From Diplonema papillatum (Eukaryota; Euglenozoa; Diplonemea; Diplonemida; Diplonemidae), in NCBI GenBank assembly GCA_030068145.1, contig JAPJBO010000202.1:124001-188000 (forward strand): a DNA stretch of 64,000 bases, in the 5' to 3' direction. The number at the start of each line of letters is the position of its first letter. The first letter of the stretch is position 1. The position numbers and the translations under genes are program-made. The notes beneath the pieces were generated by a model, which was not told the origin of the DNA, made no database searches, and saw only the letters and a program-made list of their open reading frames with translations. Positions 20,755 through 32,158 of the stretch are shown piece by piece.

Positions 20755-22645
20755 GTTGTCCCACTTTTTTCGATCACGAAAACTGACGTTTGAGGGTTGT
20801 CCCACATTTTTGGATCACCAATACTGACGTTTGAGGGTTGTCCCACTTTTTTGGATCACCAATACTGACGTTTTAGGGTTGTCCCACTTTTTTCGATCAC
20901 GAAAACTGACGTTTGAGGGTTGTCCCAAACTTTTGGATCACCAATACTGACGTTTGAGGGTTGTCCCACTTCTTTGGGGCTATAAAACTAACGTTTGAGG
21001 GTTGTGCGACTTTTTTGGATCACCAATACTGACGTTTGAGGGTTGTCCCACATTTTTGGATCACCAATACTGACGTTTGAGGGTTGTCCCACTTCTTTGG
21101 GGCACTAAAACTAACGTTTGAGGGTTGTCCCACTTTTTTGGGTCACCAATACTGACGTTTGAGGGTTGTCCCACTTTTTTGGATCACGAAAACTGACGTT
21201 TGAGGGTTGTCCCACATTTTTGGATCACCAATACTGACGTTTGAGGGTTGTCCCACTTCTTTGGGGCTATAAAACTAACGTTTGAGGGTTGTGCCACTTT
21301 TTTGGATCACCAATACTGACGTTTGAGGGTTGTCCCACATTTTTGGATCACCAATACTGACGTTTGAGGGTTGTCCCACTTCTTTGGGGCACTAAAACTA
21401 ACGTTTGAGGGTTGTCCCACTTTTTTGGGTCACCAATACTGACGTTTGAGGGTTGTCCCACTTTTTTGGATCACGAAAACTGACGTTTGAGGGTTGTCCC
21501 ACTTTTTTGGATCACCAATACTGACGTTTGAGGGTTGTCCCACTTTTTTGGATCACCAATACTGACGTTTGAGGGTTGTCCCACTTTTTTGGATCACCAA
21601 TACTGACGTTTGAGGGTTGTCCCACTTTTTTGGGTCACCAATACTGACGTTTGAGGGTTGTCCCACTTTTTTGGATCACCAATACTGACGTTTGAGGGTT
21701 GTCCCACTTCTTTGGGGCACTAAAACTAACGTTTGAGGGTTGTCCCACTTTTTTGGGTCACCAATACTGACGTTTGAGGGTTGTCCCACTTTTTTGGGTC
21801 ACCAATACTGACGTTTGAGGGTTGTCCCACTTTTTTGGATCACCAAACTGACGTTTGAGGGTTGTCCCACTTTTTTGGATCACCAATACTGACGTTTGAG
21901 GGTTGTCCCACTTTTTTGGATCACCAATACTGACGTTTGAGGGTTGTCCCACTTTTTGGGGCACCAATACTAACGTTTGAGGGTTGTCCCACTTTTTTGG
22001 GTCACCAATACTGACGTTTGAGGGTTGTCCCACTTTTTTGGGTCACCAATACTGACGTTTGAGGGTTGTCCCACTTTTTTGGATCACGAAAACTGACGTT
22101 TGAGGGTTGTCCCACTTTTTTGGGTCACCAATACTGACGTTTGAGGGTTGTCCCACTTTTTTGGATCACCAATACTGACGTTTGAGGGTTGTCCCACTTC
22201 TTTGGGGCACTAAAACTAACGTTTGAGGGTTGTCCCACTTTTTTGGGTCACCAATACTGACGTTTGAGGGTTGTCCCACTTTTTTGGATCACGAAAACTG
22301 ACGTTTGAGGGTTGTCCCACATTTTTGGATCACCAATACTGACGTTTTAGGGTTGTCCCACTTTTTTCGATCACGAAAACTGACGTTTGAGGGTTGTCCC
22401 ACATTTTTGGATCACCAATACTGACGTTTGAGGGTTGTCCCACTTCTTTGGGGCACTAAAACTAACGTTTGAGGGTTGTGCCACTTTTTTGGGGCACCAA
22501 TACTGACGTTTGAGGGTTGTCCCACTTTTTTGGGTCACCAATACCGACGTTTGAGGGTTGTCCCACATTTTTGGATCACCAATACTGACGTTTTAGGGTT
22601 GTCCCACTTTTTTCGATCACGAAAACTGACGTTTGAGGGTTGTCC
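20755..22645 (+). repeat. 41-bp satellite, second block
   Basis: Continuation of the same unit and orientation as the first block, ending at an abrupt junction at 22645/22646. Confidence 0.97.
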
Positions 22646-23083
22646 GTATTGGTGACCCAAAAATGTGGGACAACCCTCAAACGTCAGTATTGGTGACCCA
22701 AAAAAGTGGGACAACCCTCAAACGTCAGTATTGGTGATCCAAAAAAGTGGGACAACCCTCAAACGTCAGTATTGGTCATCGAAAAAAGTGGGACAACCCT
22801 CAAACGTCAGTATTGGTGATCGAAAAAAGTGGGACAACCCTCAAACGTCAGTATTGGTGATCCAAAAAAGTGGGACAACCCTCAAACGTCAGTATTGGTC
22901 ATCGAAAAAAGTGGGACAACCCTCAAACGTCAGTATTGGTGACCCAAAAAAGTGGGACAACCCTCAAACGTCAGTATTGGTCATCGAAAAAAGTGGGACA
23001 ACCCTCAAACGTCAGTATTGGTGACCCAAAAAAGTGGGAAACCCTCAAACGTCAGTTTTGGTGATCCAAAAAGGTGGGACAAC
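22646..23083 (-). repeat. 41-bp satellite, inverted block
   Basis: About ten copies of the same 41-bp unit in reverse orientation (GTATTGGTGACCCAAAA...). Head-to-head with the preceding block, they form a large palindrome. The last unit decays near 23083. Confidence 0.97.
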
Positions 23084-23691
23084 CCCAGTTTTTGTTGTCT
23101 GAAAAGTGGTCTAGCTGTAGATTTCTAAGTGAGAAACACCAACAGGATTGTTGAAATGGGGTTGAAAAGTTTATTGGAAAACCCGTACCGTTTGGGCGGG
23201 GGGCGTAGCCCCCCGCACCCCCCTGTTTTTCATGTTTTTTGGCGGGATATCTGAAAAATTTCTGAAAAACTCGCGGAGAACACCAATCCGGAGTGATTCC
23301 AGAATTCTGGAAAACCGGACCCTCCTGGGGGGAAAAGGTGGGTCCCCCACCCCCCCCCTATAAATGGTGGGCTGGTGGCCCGCTCAGGAAAAAATCTGTG
23401 CTCCCTAATAGAATGGTATAAAAGTTTGGGGATAGTAATAGAAAGTACTTCGCCTCCGATGAAGTGTCTATGCGGTAAGCTGATGAAGCAGCTGACACAG
23501 GAGGAACTGCTGAGTCAGCGAGGGCACGAGCCCTCCTGGGAGTGCGACGCCTGTGGGAGAGCCAGAGGACTGTGGGAGAGCCAGAGGACCACGGTTCTCC
23601 TGCCCTCAGGGCAGAGGACACAGCTGTGGCAGGGTTCGGGACGTGGATCCACGTGGAAATGGAAATCGTGGAAATGGAAATCGTGGAAATT
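23084..23691. other. No gene; short repeats shared with 7.8 kb
   Basis: Positions 23338-23405 are the inverted match of 7803-7890, next to one and a half 30-bp units at 23405-23452. A GC palindrome (GGGGGGCGTAGCCCCCC) lies near 23199. Between 23530 and 23690 are short duplications (GGAGAGCCAGAGGAC twice; GGAAATGGAAATCGT twice). No coding sequence is recognised. Confidence 0.55.
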
Positions 23692-23810
23692 GCCGCGCCG
23701 GTGAAATAATCAATTCCGCCAGTTGGGGGCTTTTGACGACTTGCCCGACTGTGGAGACACATTTTCAACCACCATTTTGACCTTCTGGGGCTCAACCCAA
23801 GGTTCACCTT
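23692..23810 (+). repeat. Dispersed repeat, copy 2 (partner 5089-5203)
   Basis: Nearly identical to 5089-5203 over about 115 bp, same orientation, starting GCCGCGCCGGTGAAAT and ending in CTTCTGGGGCTCA. Confidence 0.8.
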
Positions 23811-24063
23811 TTTCTCGGTATCTGCAGGTTAGCCCTCGGAGAAAAAAAAAACGGAAGACAAAGAGTCCGGCCGCGGTACCGGGAACCCACAGGGTAGAAT
23901 AACAGCGGAACATGGGTGATAGAAAAAGGTAGACTCGACATCATCAAAACGATGGTGGCCAACGGTGCCAAGCAGCACCCCCCAAGCAAGAAGAAGACGA
24001 GATGGGGTTGAGAGCGGAAATTGGAAAAGAAAATGGAATCATGATGGATTCGCTGAATTAGAA

Positions 24064-25933
24064 TCAGAAAAGACTCCGGATACATTCGTCGTTCTCGCTG
24101 TCAGTGTCACTCTCCGGAATACCGGGAATATCCAACTGCAGCACCTCTGTGAGAGTTGTGCTTCTGGTTTCGGCAACGAGAGCCTCACTTGCTTCAAGGT
24201 CGACCTCGTTGAGGCCATCAAGTGTCTCATCCTGAGACTCAGTATCGAGGGAATCACTACAGGTAGGTCCCGGGCTCGGGATGGAAGGCTCATCAGTCGG
24301 GCCTGTTCGCAGCGCAGTTGCAAGCGTAGCCTGTGCTCGCTGTGTGCGCTTCTCGGCCCGCACCTCTTGGTTAGACTCTGGATAGAGCTCACTGTTCAGC
24401 AACCTATGGTTGATGGCAAGTGTGAGGGACGCGTTCACGTTCTCAACCGAGAGCTTTGCCCTCAGTTTTCCAATAACGGCAGACAGAGTTTTGAAGTGCC
24501 GCTTCGCTGGTCGTTGCTCTTCCCAGCGTTCTTGCAAACAGACTGAGAAACTCGCTCTCGTCACGCATGGCCAACTCATGATTGGTCCAGAAGTGTACAT
24601 ACCCGTGCTTGATCGGGTGTCCGTGCTGGTCTCGAGGCCTGTTCCGGAACTCACTGTACGCTGCCTTGGACTGCATTAGGAAAGATCCCAATGCCCGGCT
24701 GTCGGGTATTCTTCGGGCAATAAAAGGTGACAGATGCCGAGAGAGCAGCTTCCATCGCTTTGCTCTCACTGCACTTGTCACCTCGTCGGCCGTCTGATCG
24801 ACGTTCGGATGCAGTAATTTGAGCACGTCGAGTGCTGGGAAAGAAAAGTTCCGTTTGACCCTGTAGGACCATTTCTCAATGGCTCTGTTGATTACGCTAA
24901 GTTCACTCGGGCACTGTGAGTAGCGAGCTTTGAGACGTGCCAGGTCCAACGCAATACCGTCGATAATCTCGTGGAGCTCGAGAAGACCGTTTCCGGAGTT
25001 CTTCTGTAGCTTGTCGGTTGCAATTGCGAAGGGGGCCAGGGCATGCAAAAAAAAGGAGAGCTGGCGGCGGAACGTTGCAGTAACGTCGGGAAGGTATGTG
25101 GAGTCCTTGTCATAGACACGCGCAATGCTCAGCGCAGTGTCGTAGACACTGTTCCAACGCACTGCAGTTGGATACCTGACGCCAACAGGGTTTCTTTCGC
25201 CGGCGTTGATCTGTTTTTGCCGCAAATCATACTTTTCCGAGGGCTTTCTGTACTTTGCTGCGAGCTGTATTACTGAGGTGCTAATTTCGTTCATGTATTC
25301 ATGCTTAGCGATGTCGCCAATGCAGAGCTGCATGCTGTGGCATGCACATCGGAAAGCAAAAATTCCTTTTTTTTTGGCGGCATTCAATGCCACGCTCAGG
25401 AGCTCATCGACAGCTTTCTCGGCCTCCTCGGTAGCATCAACAGTTTCGCTGTCGTTGCTTTCAGCATCAGCGCCTCTTGCAGTCACATTGAACTTGCGGG
25501 CGACAGAACACAAGTCGGTCATGGCTTTTTGCATAGCCGAAGCGTTGTCCGCCACCATAGCAAACACGTTCAAGTTTGCTTTGGCGCGTAGGTGTTCGAC
25601 CACCTCGTCGACTTCCCGTTCGATGCTGGCTGCTGTCATGCAACGCACCTCGGCGCTCTTCAGGAAGTAGGTCGCCTTCCCGTTGCTGACAGCAAACCCG
25701 AGGAAAAGTCGACCCCGGACTGTGGCACCGTCGAGTAACAGGAACACGTCGGCACCCGCGTTGTTCCGGTAGAACAGCTCTTCCGTGTCCTGTGCGAATT
25801 GCCCAATTTCATGGACCATCTCCTTCGTCCACAGCCGCTGCCGCGCCAACTCGACCGGGTTCAAGATGGAGCGGAAGAGGGCCGAGTCCATCACAGAGAA
25901 CGGCAGGCACTGCTCGACGACAAAAAGGCCCAC
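24064..25933 (-). pseudogene. hAT-family transposase, frameshifted
   Basis: The frame from 25933 to 24443 carries hAT landmarks: LPFSVMDSALFR, the first catalytic Asp region LLLDGATVRGR, AMVADNASAM, the CHSMQLCIGDI segment and TAVRWNSVYD. The expected C-terminal dimerisation segment (KRHFKTLSAVIGKLRAKLS, NVNASLTLAINHRL) lies in a different frame, which is open from about 24654 to 24064. The switch is near 24500-24520, where TTSEAA in one frame should run into RHFKTLS in the other. A small deletion there has broken the gene. No BED zinc finger is seen upstream; the true start is unclear because the frame stays open above 25933 without an ATG. Confidence 0.85.
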
Positions 25934-26260
25934 CCGTCTGACGAACGGGACAACACTCCAGCGAGAAGCCGAGCCAGACGGCGGAGCCCGAGGCCGCAGT
26001 TGAGACTTTCGAGCGAGGAGAATCAGGCCCGTGTAAGGCCCGTGTAAGGCTCAGGAGGCGCCAAAAAATTCCCAAAAATATGGAATTCACCCAATTCGAG
26101 CAAATCTTTTCATTGCCGCCCTCGAATGTCAAAAATTCGTTAGCAATGACGATTGAAACCAAGTGGCGAGATTGGGGAAACCCCCGGAAAACCGGCTTTT
26201 TCAATGCCTTGTCATAAACAGTCGAAACAATCCAGGAACTTGGGCAGTGAAAAGTACAAA

Positions 26261-26893
26261 ATGTCTGGAAGGAAGCGGGCGGCCACGGATATGGAGAGTG
26301 TGGGGTCGACAGAAGAAGAGGACAACGAGGAAGCAGAAGAGGTGGAAGAGGAAGAGGACGAGGAAGAAGAAGAGGATGAAGAAGAGGAAGAGGATGACGA
26401 TGACGACAACAACAGGTCGGGAAGGACAGTGCGCGAACAAGTGCATCATCTCGACGCCACCGCGCTTGGGCGGGTGACAGTGGTCGACTCTTGCGGGAAC
26501 TGGGACAGGCAACGGTCGCGACGTGAGTTCGGCGGTATCCGGGGTGTGACACTGCAGCTGCGTGACGAGCAGAGCGGGGTGGAGTGCGGGTACATCGCAC
26601 TCATGCGAGCGATGGAGGGAAGTTTTGCGATGCCATCGGCATTGAACATTCTCAGCTTCGCCCGCGAACATTTCGACGTGCGTTGCAGGAGTGTGGCACG
26701 CTTACCGGAGCTGGACACTTATCAGGTATCGAGCTTCTGCCTCCAACACGGTATCGGATTCCAGCCCAATCCGGAGACAGTGTACACAGCGCTGTACAGG
26801 GCTGAGAGGAACCGGCTCAGTCGAGCGAGGCGAAGACCGACCCCACCCGGCCAACGTCGTGTTCCTGGCCAACCCGCGGGTTCAGAGCGGTGA
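26261..26893 (+). CDS. Acidic protein with possible cysteine-peptidase-like core, upstream of the piggyBac frame
   Basis: From the ATG at 26261 this frame gives 210 residues. A long Glu/Asp tract spans residues about 15-50. After it comes a globular-looking part with QSGVECGYIALMRAM, ALNILSFAREHF and FCLQHGIGFQPN. It then loses sense after RLSRA. The transposase frame just above its own ATG reads NVVFLANPRVQSGDLGHF, a natural continuation. The two frames were therefore probably one, separated by a +1 shift near 26820-26835. A Cys at the start of a helix and a later His in a strand recall papain-fold peptidases, but this is an inference from pattern only. It may be an accessory or fused domain of the transposon. 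An alternative ATG lies at 26204. Confidence 0.5.
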   Translation: MSGRKRAATDMESVGSTEEEDNEEAEEVEEEEDEEEEEDEEEEEDDDDDNNRSGRTVREQVHHLDATALGRVTVVDSCGNWDRQRSRREFGGIRGVTLQLRDEQSGVECGYIALMRAMEGSFAMPSALNILSFAREHFDVRCRSVARLPELDTYQVSSFCLQHGIGFQPNPETVYTALYRAERNRLSRARRRPTPPGQRRVPGQPAGSER

Positions 26894-26906
26894 TCTCGGC
26901 CACTTT

Positions 26907-28817
26907 ATGAACATTTTTTTTGGCGAGCCACCAAAAGAACAGGCGCCGAAGTCCTCCGCAAAGCCTGCACCGAAGCGCCCCGGCCGGCCACCAAAAGAAC
27001 AGGCGCCGAAGCCCTCCGCAAAGCCTGCACCGAAGCGCCCCGGCCGACCACGAAAAGGACCGGCACAGAAGCCCCCCGCAAACCCAGCACCGCGAGGCCG
27101 CCCACCGAATACTGAGAGCGCTGCGGTCAAGGCAGCAGGTGCAGCGATCAAGTCCTTGTCGTGGAGCAGCAAAGTCGAGCCCAACCTCGAATTCCCTTTC
27201 AACGCCAAGAAGACCGGACCGAATCCGTCCTACGACCTTGATGAGGATTCCTCCCCCACTGACATCTTCAGATGCATGTTCACCGACCTGGTGGTCACCC
27301 AGATCATTGGGCACATGAGTGTGTATGCTGCAGGGAAAGAGGGTATCTCGTACGAAGCACCCGATATTGCGGAATTTCTTCGCTGGTGTGCTGTCACATA
27401 CGCGATGGGGTTGTCCGTGAAACAGGATCTCTACTCGTACTGGTCCGTGGACCCTATCGAACAATGCGCGTTTTTTTCTGAAACCATGTCCAGGAAAAGG
27501 TGGCACGATATTCACAGGACGCTGCACTTCACAGACCCCCTCAGTGGAAAGAAGGAACACCCGGACCGACTCATCAAGATAAGAGATATTTTCCAGCTTG
27601 TGTCTCTCCAATGGCGGGATGTCTATGCTCCCGATAAAGAACTTAGCTTTGATGAGTCGATCATCAAGTACAAAGGTCGTGTCAGCTTCAAGCAATACAT
27701 GCCCATGAAACGGCATCGATTCGGTTTGAAGTGTTTTGTTCTGGCTGAGTCACAGACTGGTTACACATTGGTATCGTCAGTGTATACCGGTAAGATTGAC
27801 ACGGATACTAACCCTGGCCCCGTGAACGTTGGTGAGCGTGAACTTCTTGCAGCTGCGGCTCTGTATGCATACTCAGGAAGGCACATGTACATGGACAACT
27901 ACTACACAAGCATTCCCCTCATGCTAAAATTATACACCTTGGGATTCCACGCGGCCGGAACTGTCCGCAAAAATCGGAACGGGATCCCACTTTTTAGCAA
28001 GTCCCAAAAGAAGCGCGGCCGCCCATCCCAAGCGGATAAGGCTGCGGCCCCGAAACGCGGCCATTGCCAGTATCGCCAAAGTTCGCCGATCACGTTCTTG
28101 GAGTGGGTTGACAAGCGTGAAGTCCGCATGTTGTCAACACTCCCCATTGGAACAACAATGACCGAGCTTGAGCGTCGCTGCAAGGGGGGAAAGCGGTTGA
28201 AGGTCAGTAAGCCAGACATCGTGGTTGCTTACAACAAACACATGGGGGGGGTAGATCGCTGCGACCAGTACCTTGCCCGGGCGACACGATTCATGCAGGG
28301 CAAACGATGGTATATGAAAGTCTTCTTTTATTTGCTCGAAGTGTCTGCGTTGAACAGTTTTATCTTGTACAAGCGTCTTGGTAAGAATCGCGGGTCCTTA
28401 CCCTTCAAGGACTTCAGAAAAGAGCTCATCCGCGGGTTACTTGCTGACAACCGCAGTACTGAGGACTTCAGCCCCGGAACGCGCACACCTCGGGCTAGCG
28501 ACCACCCGTCGCGCCTGGATGGCAAGTTCCATGCCATTCTGGAAACAGACACCCGCGTTGCGTGCAAATGCCATGTTCGTTTGGTCAAGACGAAATATGT
28601 CTGCAAAACATGTGGCGTGGCTCTGTGTCCCGCTCCGTGTTTTACCCGGTTTCACACCCTCAAGAACCACCATTACTACGAGCCGGAAACTCCTGGGACC
28701 CAGCGCTTGAAGAAACGAGGCGGCCGCCCTTGCAAGCAGGGGCGCCCTCCCACACTCAAAGGAGTGCGTCTGACGTATACCGAGTCTACTGATGAAAGTG
28801 ACTGCAGTGGCCAGTAG
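26907..28817 (+). CDS. piggyBac-type transposase with AT-hook-like repeats and C-terminal zinc finger
   Basis: The ATG at 26907 gives 636 residues. Residues 8-66 hold three repeats of a Pro/Lys block with AT-hook cores (KRPGRPPK, KRPGRPRK, PRGRPP), likely to bind DNA. The DDE_Tnp_1_7 domain spans about 115-460. The catalytic Asp residues sit at D249 (LSFDESI), D330 (MYMDNYYTS) and D450 (MGGVDRCDQ), the spacing of piggyBac D268/D346/D447. A Cys/His-rich finger (CKCHVRL ... CKTCGVALCPAPCFTRFH) lies at the C-terminal end, as in the family. The frame has no internal stop. Above the ATG it remains open and seems to continue the preceding acidic reading frame. I did not find terminal repeats with TTAA ends. 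Active cut-and-paste function is possible but unproven. Confidence 0.93.
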   Translation: MNIFFGEPPKEQAPKSSAKPAPKRPGRPPKEQAPKPSAKPAPKRPGRPRKGPAQKPPANPAPRGRPPNTESAAVKAAGAAIKSLSWSSKVEPNLEFPFNAKKTGPNPSYDLDEDSSPTDIFRCMFTDLVVTQIIGHMSVYAAGKEGISYEAPDIAEFLRWCAVTYAMGLSVKQDLYSYWSVDPIEQCAFFSETMSRKRWHDIHRTLHFTDPLSGKKEHPDRLIKIRDIFQLVSLQWRDVYAPDKELSFDESIIKYKGRVSFKQYMPMKRHRFGLKCFVLAESQTGYTLVSSVYTGKIDTDTNPGPVNVGERELLAAAALYAYSGRHMYMDNYYTSIPLMLKLYTLGFHAAGTVRKNRNGIPLFSKSQKKRGRPSQADKAAAPKRGHCQYRQSSPITFLEWVDKREVRMLSTLPIGTTMTELERRCKGGKRLKVSKPDIVVAYNKHMGGVDRCDQYLARATRFMQGKRWYMKVFFYLLEVSALNSFILYKRLGKNRGSLPFKDFRKELIRGLLADNRSTEDFSPGTRTPRASDHPSRLDGKFHAILETDTRVACKCHVRLVKTKYVCKTCGVALCPAPCFTRFHTLKNHHYYEPETPGTQRLKKRGGRPCKQGRPPTLKGVRLTYTESTDESDCSGQ

Positions 28818-29367
28818 TTGCGTGAACTGCCCACCTGCCCCGTACCTCAATTTCCTGCGTCTTGCCCGTTATCTCGCCATCACTCCAACCCCCTACCCCC
28901 GGAACGCACGCAAAATGACGTCTGCCGCCTTTCTTCTTCTCTTTTGCTCAAGCCCAACCTAGGAAGGAAATCTAAACCACGCGAGAAAACAAAAGATTGT
29001 CAAGGTTGCGGTGAAACGTTGTCGACGAATTAGAGACGGTCATAAGCGAGAAAACGATGACAGACTAGTGCAACATCATGTCAAAATTTCGCCTTCCAAG
29101 GGCGGCAATGGAAAGATATGCTTCGAAATCGCAAAATTACAGCCCCAGAATGCCCAAAAGAGCGAAGGCACTCTATAAAAATGAAAAATAGGAAAAAGTG
29201 GAAATTAACCTGTAGGTGCTTGGTCGGAGTTGGGTTAAATACAATTAAATACAGAATAAAATACAGACCCTGTAGGCTACAGTGCAGCTGCCTTGTGGTT
29301 GATGTTTTTGACATGTCTTTGTGTGTGTGACTCTAAATGATCCCTGATTCTCGACTACTACTGCACC
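28818..29367. other. No gene; flank of the piggyBac element
   Basis: A-rich spacer with several TTAA tetranucleotides near 29207, 29235 and 29247, but no inverted partner in the upstream flank was found by eye. No coding frame is supported. Confidence 0.4.
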
Positions 29368-29422
29368 AGGAGGGGGGGGGGGGGGGTACCCACCCCCACA
29401 CGGTGCAGAAGTAAAGGCTTTC

Positions 29423-29560
29423 ACTAGTAAATTTACTAGTGGTTTTACAAGTGAAAATGGTTTACAAGTGCCACTAGTAAATTTTACAAGTGCACTTGTA
29501 AAATTTACAAGTGCACTTGTAAAATTTACAAGTGCACTAGTAAAATTTACAAGTGATTTC
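29423..29560. repeat. Left cluster of ACAAGTGCACTTGT palindromic repeats
   Basis: Repeated 20- to 22-bp units made from TTTACAAGTGCACTTGTAAA and its ACTAGT variant. Each unit is itself a palindrome. Confidence 0.85.
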
Positions 29561-29599
29561 AGGTGTTTTGGCAGGTGTTTTGGGGTGCAACAAGAAGAA

Positions 29600-31960
29600 A
29601 CTGTGGCAAGTGAAGCACACATTCAGAAGAACCGGCTTCTTTTTCACCTAACTCGACAAAATGGGGCTGGGAGAGCAGAGCAAAGTGTCAACCCAGTGCT
29701 TGAGAGCCCCGCGCTTAGGCAGACCGCGTCAATCCAGGTTTCCCCCACTCAAGGCAAACGTGAACACTCGAACACGACCTCCCTGTGGCTCGATGCGGTG
29801 GGAACACGGGACAATAACATCGGAAGAGACGGAGCGCGAGGGAGGAGGCGTCCTTGTCCTCTCAGAGCAGAGTCGTGCACAGGTACGTCCTGGTACCAGA
29901 AATAGATGGGCGCCATTGCACGGCAAAAGATGCTCTGGTATCTTGCGTTTGGCCCAGGAGGTTACGAATATCTCTGCCTGCGTGCGTCTTATGCCGGACA
30001 GGCTTGGCATCCATTTTTTGGACTGAGTCGTGGGCAACAGTGCGGTCAACTCTGAAGGCAAATACCGTAAACGGAAATAAGTTGGACCGGACAAAAAGGT
30101 CCAACTCACCTATTTTGGGCTCTGGTGGTCCAACTTTTGTCCGGCCAACTTTTTTCGGGGGGTTCTGTGTACTTCGTGCAGTTTTGCGGCTGGCCAGCAC
30201 TCGCTCCCCTCCGTAATCGCGCATGGGTCCGCCGCCAGGAGTTCCCGAACACTGCGCGGCGCTGCGTAACCCGCTGAGTTCCCTCCAGCAACTTGCAACG
30301 AAGCACCCTGGCCATGGTCCAGCCATTGGTCGCCGTGGCCCTGTGGTGGAATCACAAGATCTTCCTTGCGTGGAAGGATGTTTGATCGCGACCGGTTGCG
30401 GTTGGTCAGTGCCGAGGGTGGACCAAGATGCGTCCACCGTCTGTCCCATTGCTTTGGTAGAGTGCAAACGCAAAAATGCAGAGTGCAAACGAGGTGGCTC
30501 GAGGTTGGCGACCGTGAAGGAAAAAGTATGAGCCGCCAATAAACGACGATCTTGGTACGCTCAAGAAGAAACCCACGCATCTCTCGCGCCTGACTGCCCA
30601 TTTGTCAAGCATGCTTATGGTATGGAAGATCCACGGGGGGTTTCGAGGACTGGAGGATTCTTGTCACACGAGGGTGCTAGGGGAAGTTGTTTGGGCTGTT
30701 GCCGTGAGATTAGTACTTCTTGGGGTTTGGGGGTTGCTTGGTCGGGTCGGGGTGTTGGGAATGAACGCGGTGCCTACTGCTTCATTTTATTGTCGTTGAT
30801 TCTTGGGGTGTTGCTGCCGCTGCCGTGCTTGCGTTCACACCTTCTTCCTATGCTTGTAGGTCCCATGTTGCCCATTCAGTGCACTTGTCTCCCGGGCAGC
30901 TGGCACGCGTAGAGCCACCCTCCGGATTACCGCGTGGTTCCATTCGCATAGGCGTCCAGGGCCTGCATTCGGGTGGGTGCCCGAACACCGGCCTTTGGTC
31001 CGCCTCCGGCTGAAACCATCTAAGGTGCGCTGTGTCGCCCGCTGTCAGAATGTGTTGAGAGGTGGCCTTTTCGTTGCACCGTAAACCACATATCTCCGTT
31101 GTGCCGTTTTGTAGAATCGATTGCCTCACTAGCGCACTGCTCCGCTGGACCTCCGGAGTTGGTGCAGCGTCTTGCCGTTGATGCTGCTCTGTGGCGCGTT
31201 TAGTCGCTCTCGGATCTGCGGTTCCTCTGATGCTCGAGGGTCCCCCGTGCAAACCTGCCGATCTCTTCCATCTGCACTAGGCCGGCGGCATCTTGGGCGC
31301 ATACATATTGGAGGCCTGCATCATGGTAGACCGATCCACATCAAAGACGCTTCGTCCGTTCAGCACTCTTCCTGCTGCCTCGTCCGCTTTTTCATGTTTA
31401 CGAAACCTCACAAATTACTGACTATTATGGTCGAGCCCGAGTGCTACATTGATGGGCTGTGTGGAACTCCTTACTGCGGCAACAACAATGTCAAGATCCC
31501 TGCTTGGGCAAAGCCTCCGTGCCGAAGCGTGTCAGGAAGTGGCAGGCATGCTCGGACCTACTGGAAGTATTCGCAACAGTCAGGTGGCCGCTTCTGCCCA
31601 GGGTTCCCCGCTCCCCGCTCACGTCGCCATTGTAGAGTGTGTTTCACTGTTGTGAATTTGGCACGACACCACTCACAGTGCGTCTCTCTTGCCTCCGTTT
31701 CTTCTCATTTTGTAGACGCTTTTCCTCGGCAGCTGTCAACTAGCTCAACAAAATTCTCAGGGTAAAGGGGCTGGACAGTGCGCACAGTTCCAGTTGGGTG
31801 CGCGCTGCTCCTCTCATCCTTTTTCAACGGCGCGGCTGTATATCAGGGGAGATGATTCCCATCAAGGCTCCCAACAACCCTGCCCAACTCAGTCCGAGGG
31901 GTAGTGCACATCGACCAAACCTCCCCAGTTTTCAATCTCGCAATTTTTCACGCAAAACCC
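29600..31960. other. Interior of the 2.8-kb element; no gene recognised
   Basis: Open frames up to about 225 residues occur on both strands without a known domain. A hairpin-like stretch at 30078-30155 repeats GGTCCAACTT and TTGGACCGGACAAAA in inverted form. The minus frame near 31000-31200 has a Cys/His phrase (ICGLRCNEKATSQHILT) that faintly recalls a LINE zinc knuckle; I do not call it. Confidence 0.4.
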
Positions 31961-31989
31961 CCTGTAATACACTGTTTTGGACTGAAAAA

Positions 31990-32158
31990 CACCTGAATTC
32001 ACTTGTAATTTTTACTAGTGCACTAGTAAAATTTACAAGTGCACTAGTAAAATTTACTAGTGCACTTGTAAATTTTACTAGTAAAAGTGTAAATTTAACT
32101 AGTAAAATTTTTTACTAGTAAATTTACTAGTAAAAGGGTCATTTTACAAGTTTACTAC
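31990..32158. repeat. Right cluster of ACAAGTGCAC / ACTAGTAAAA palindromic repeats
   Basis: Mirror counterpart of 29423-29560, with units such as TTTACTAGTGCACTTGTAAA. Confidence 0.85.

Noticed and set aside
16593-23083. Telomere-like GGGTTG/TTTTAGGG motifs
   Set aside because: They are part of a 41-bp unit, not a short telomeric repeat, and the array is internal with mixed orientation.
25809-26600. 263-residue minus-strand frame opposite the acidic reading frame
   Set aside because: It is the complement of the Glu/Asp tract and of the hAT 5' part; composition is that of a shadow frame.
30848-31252. Minus frame with a knuckle-like ICGLRCNEKATSQHIL
   Set aside because: Only three of the four expected Cys/His ligands are there, and no RNase H or RT motif is seen beside it.
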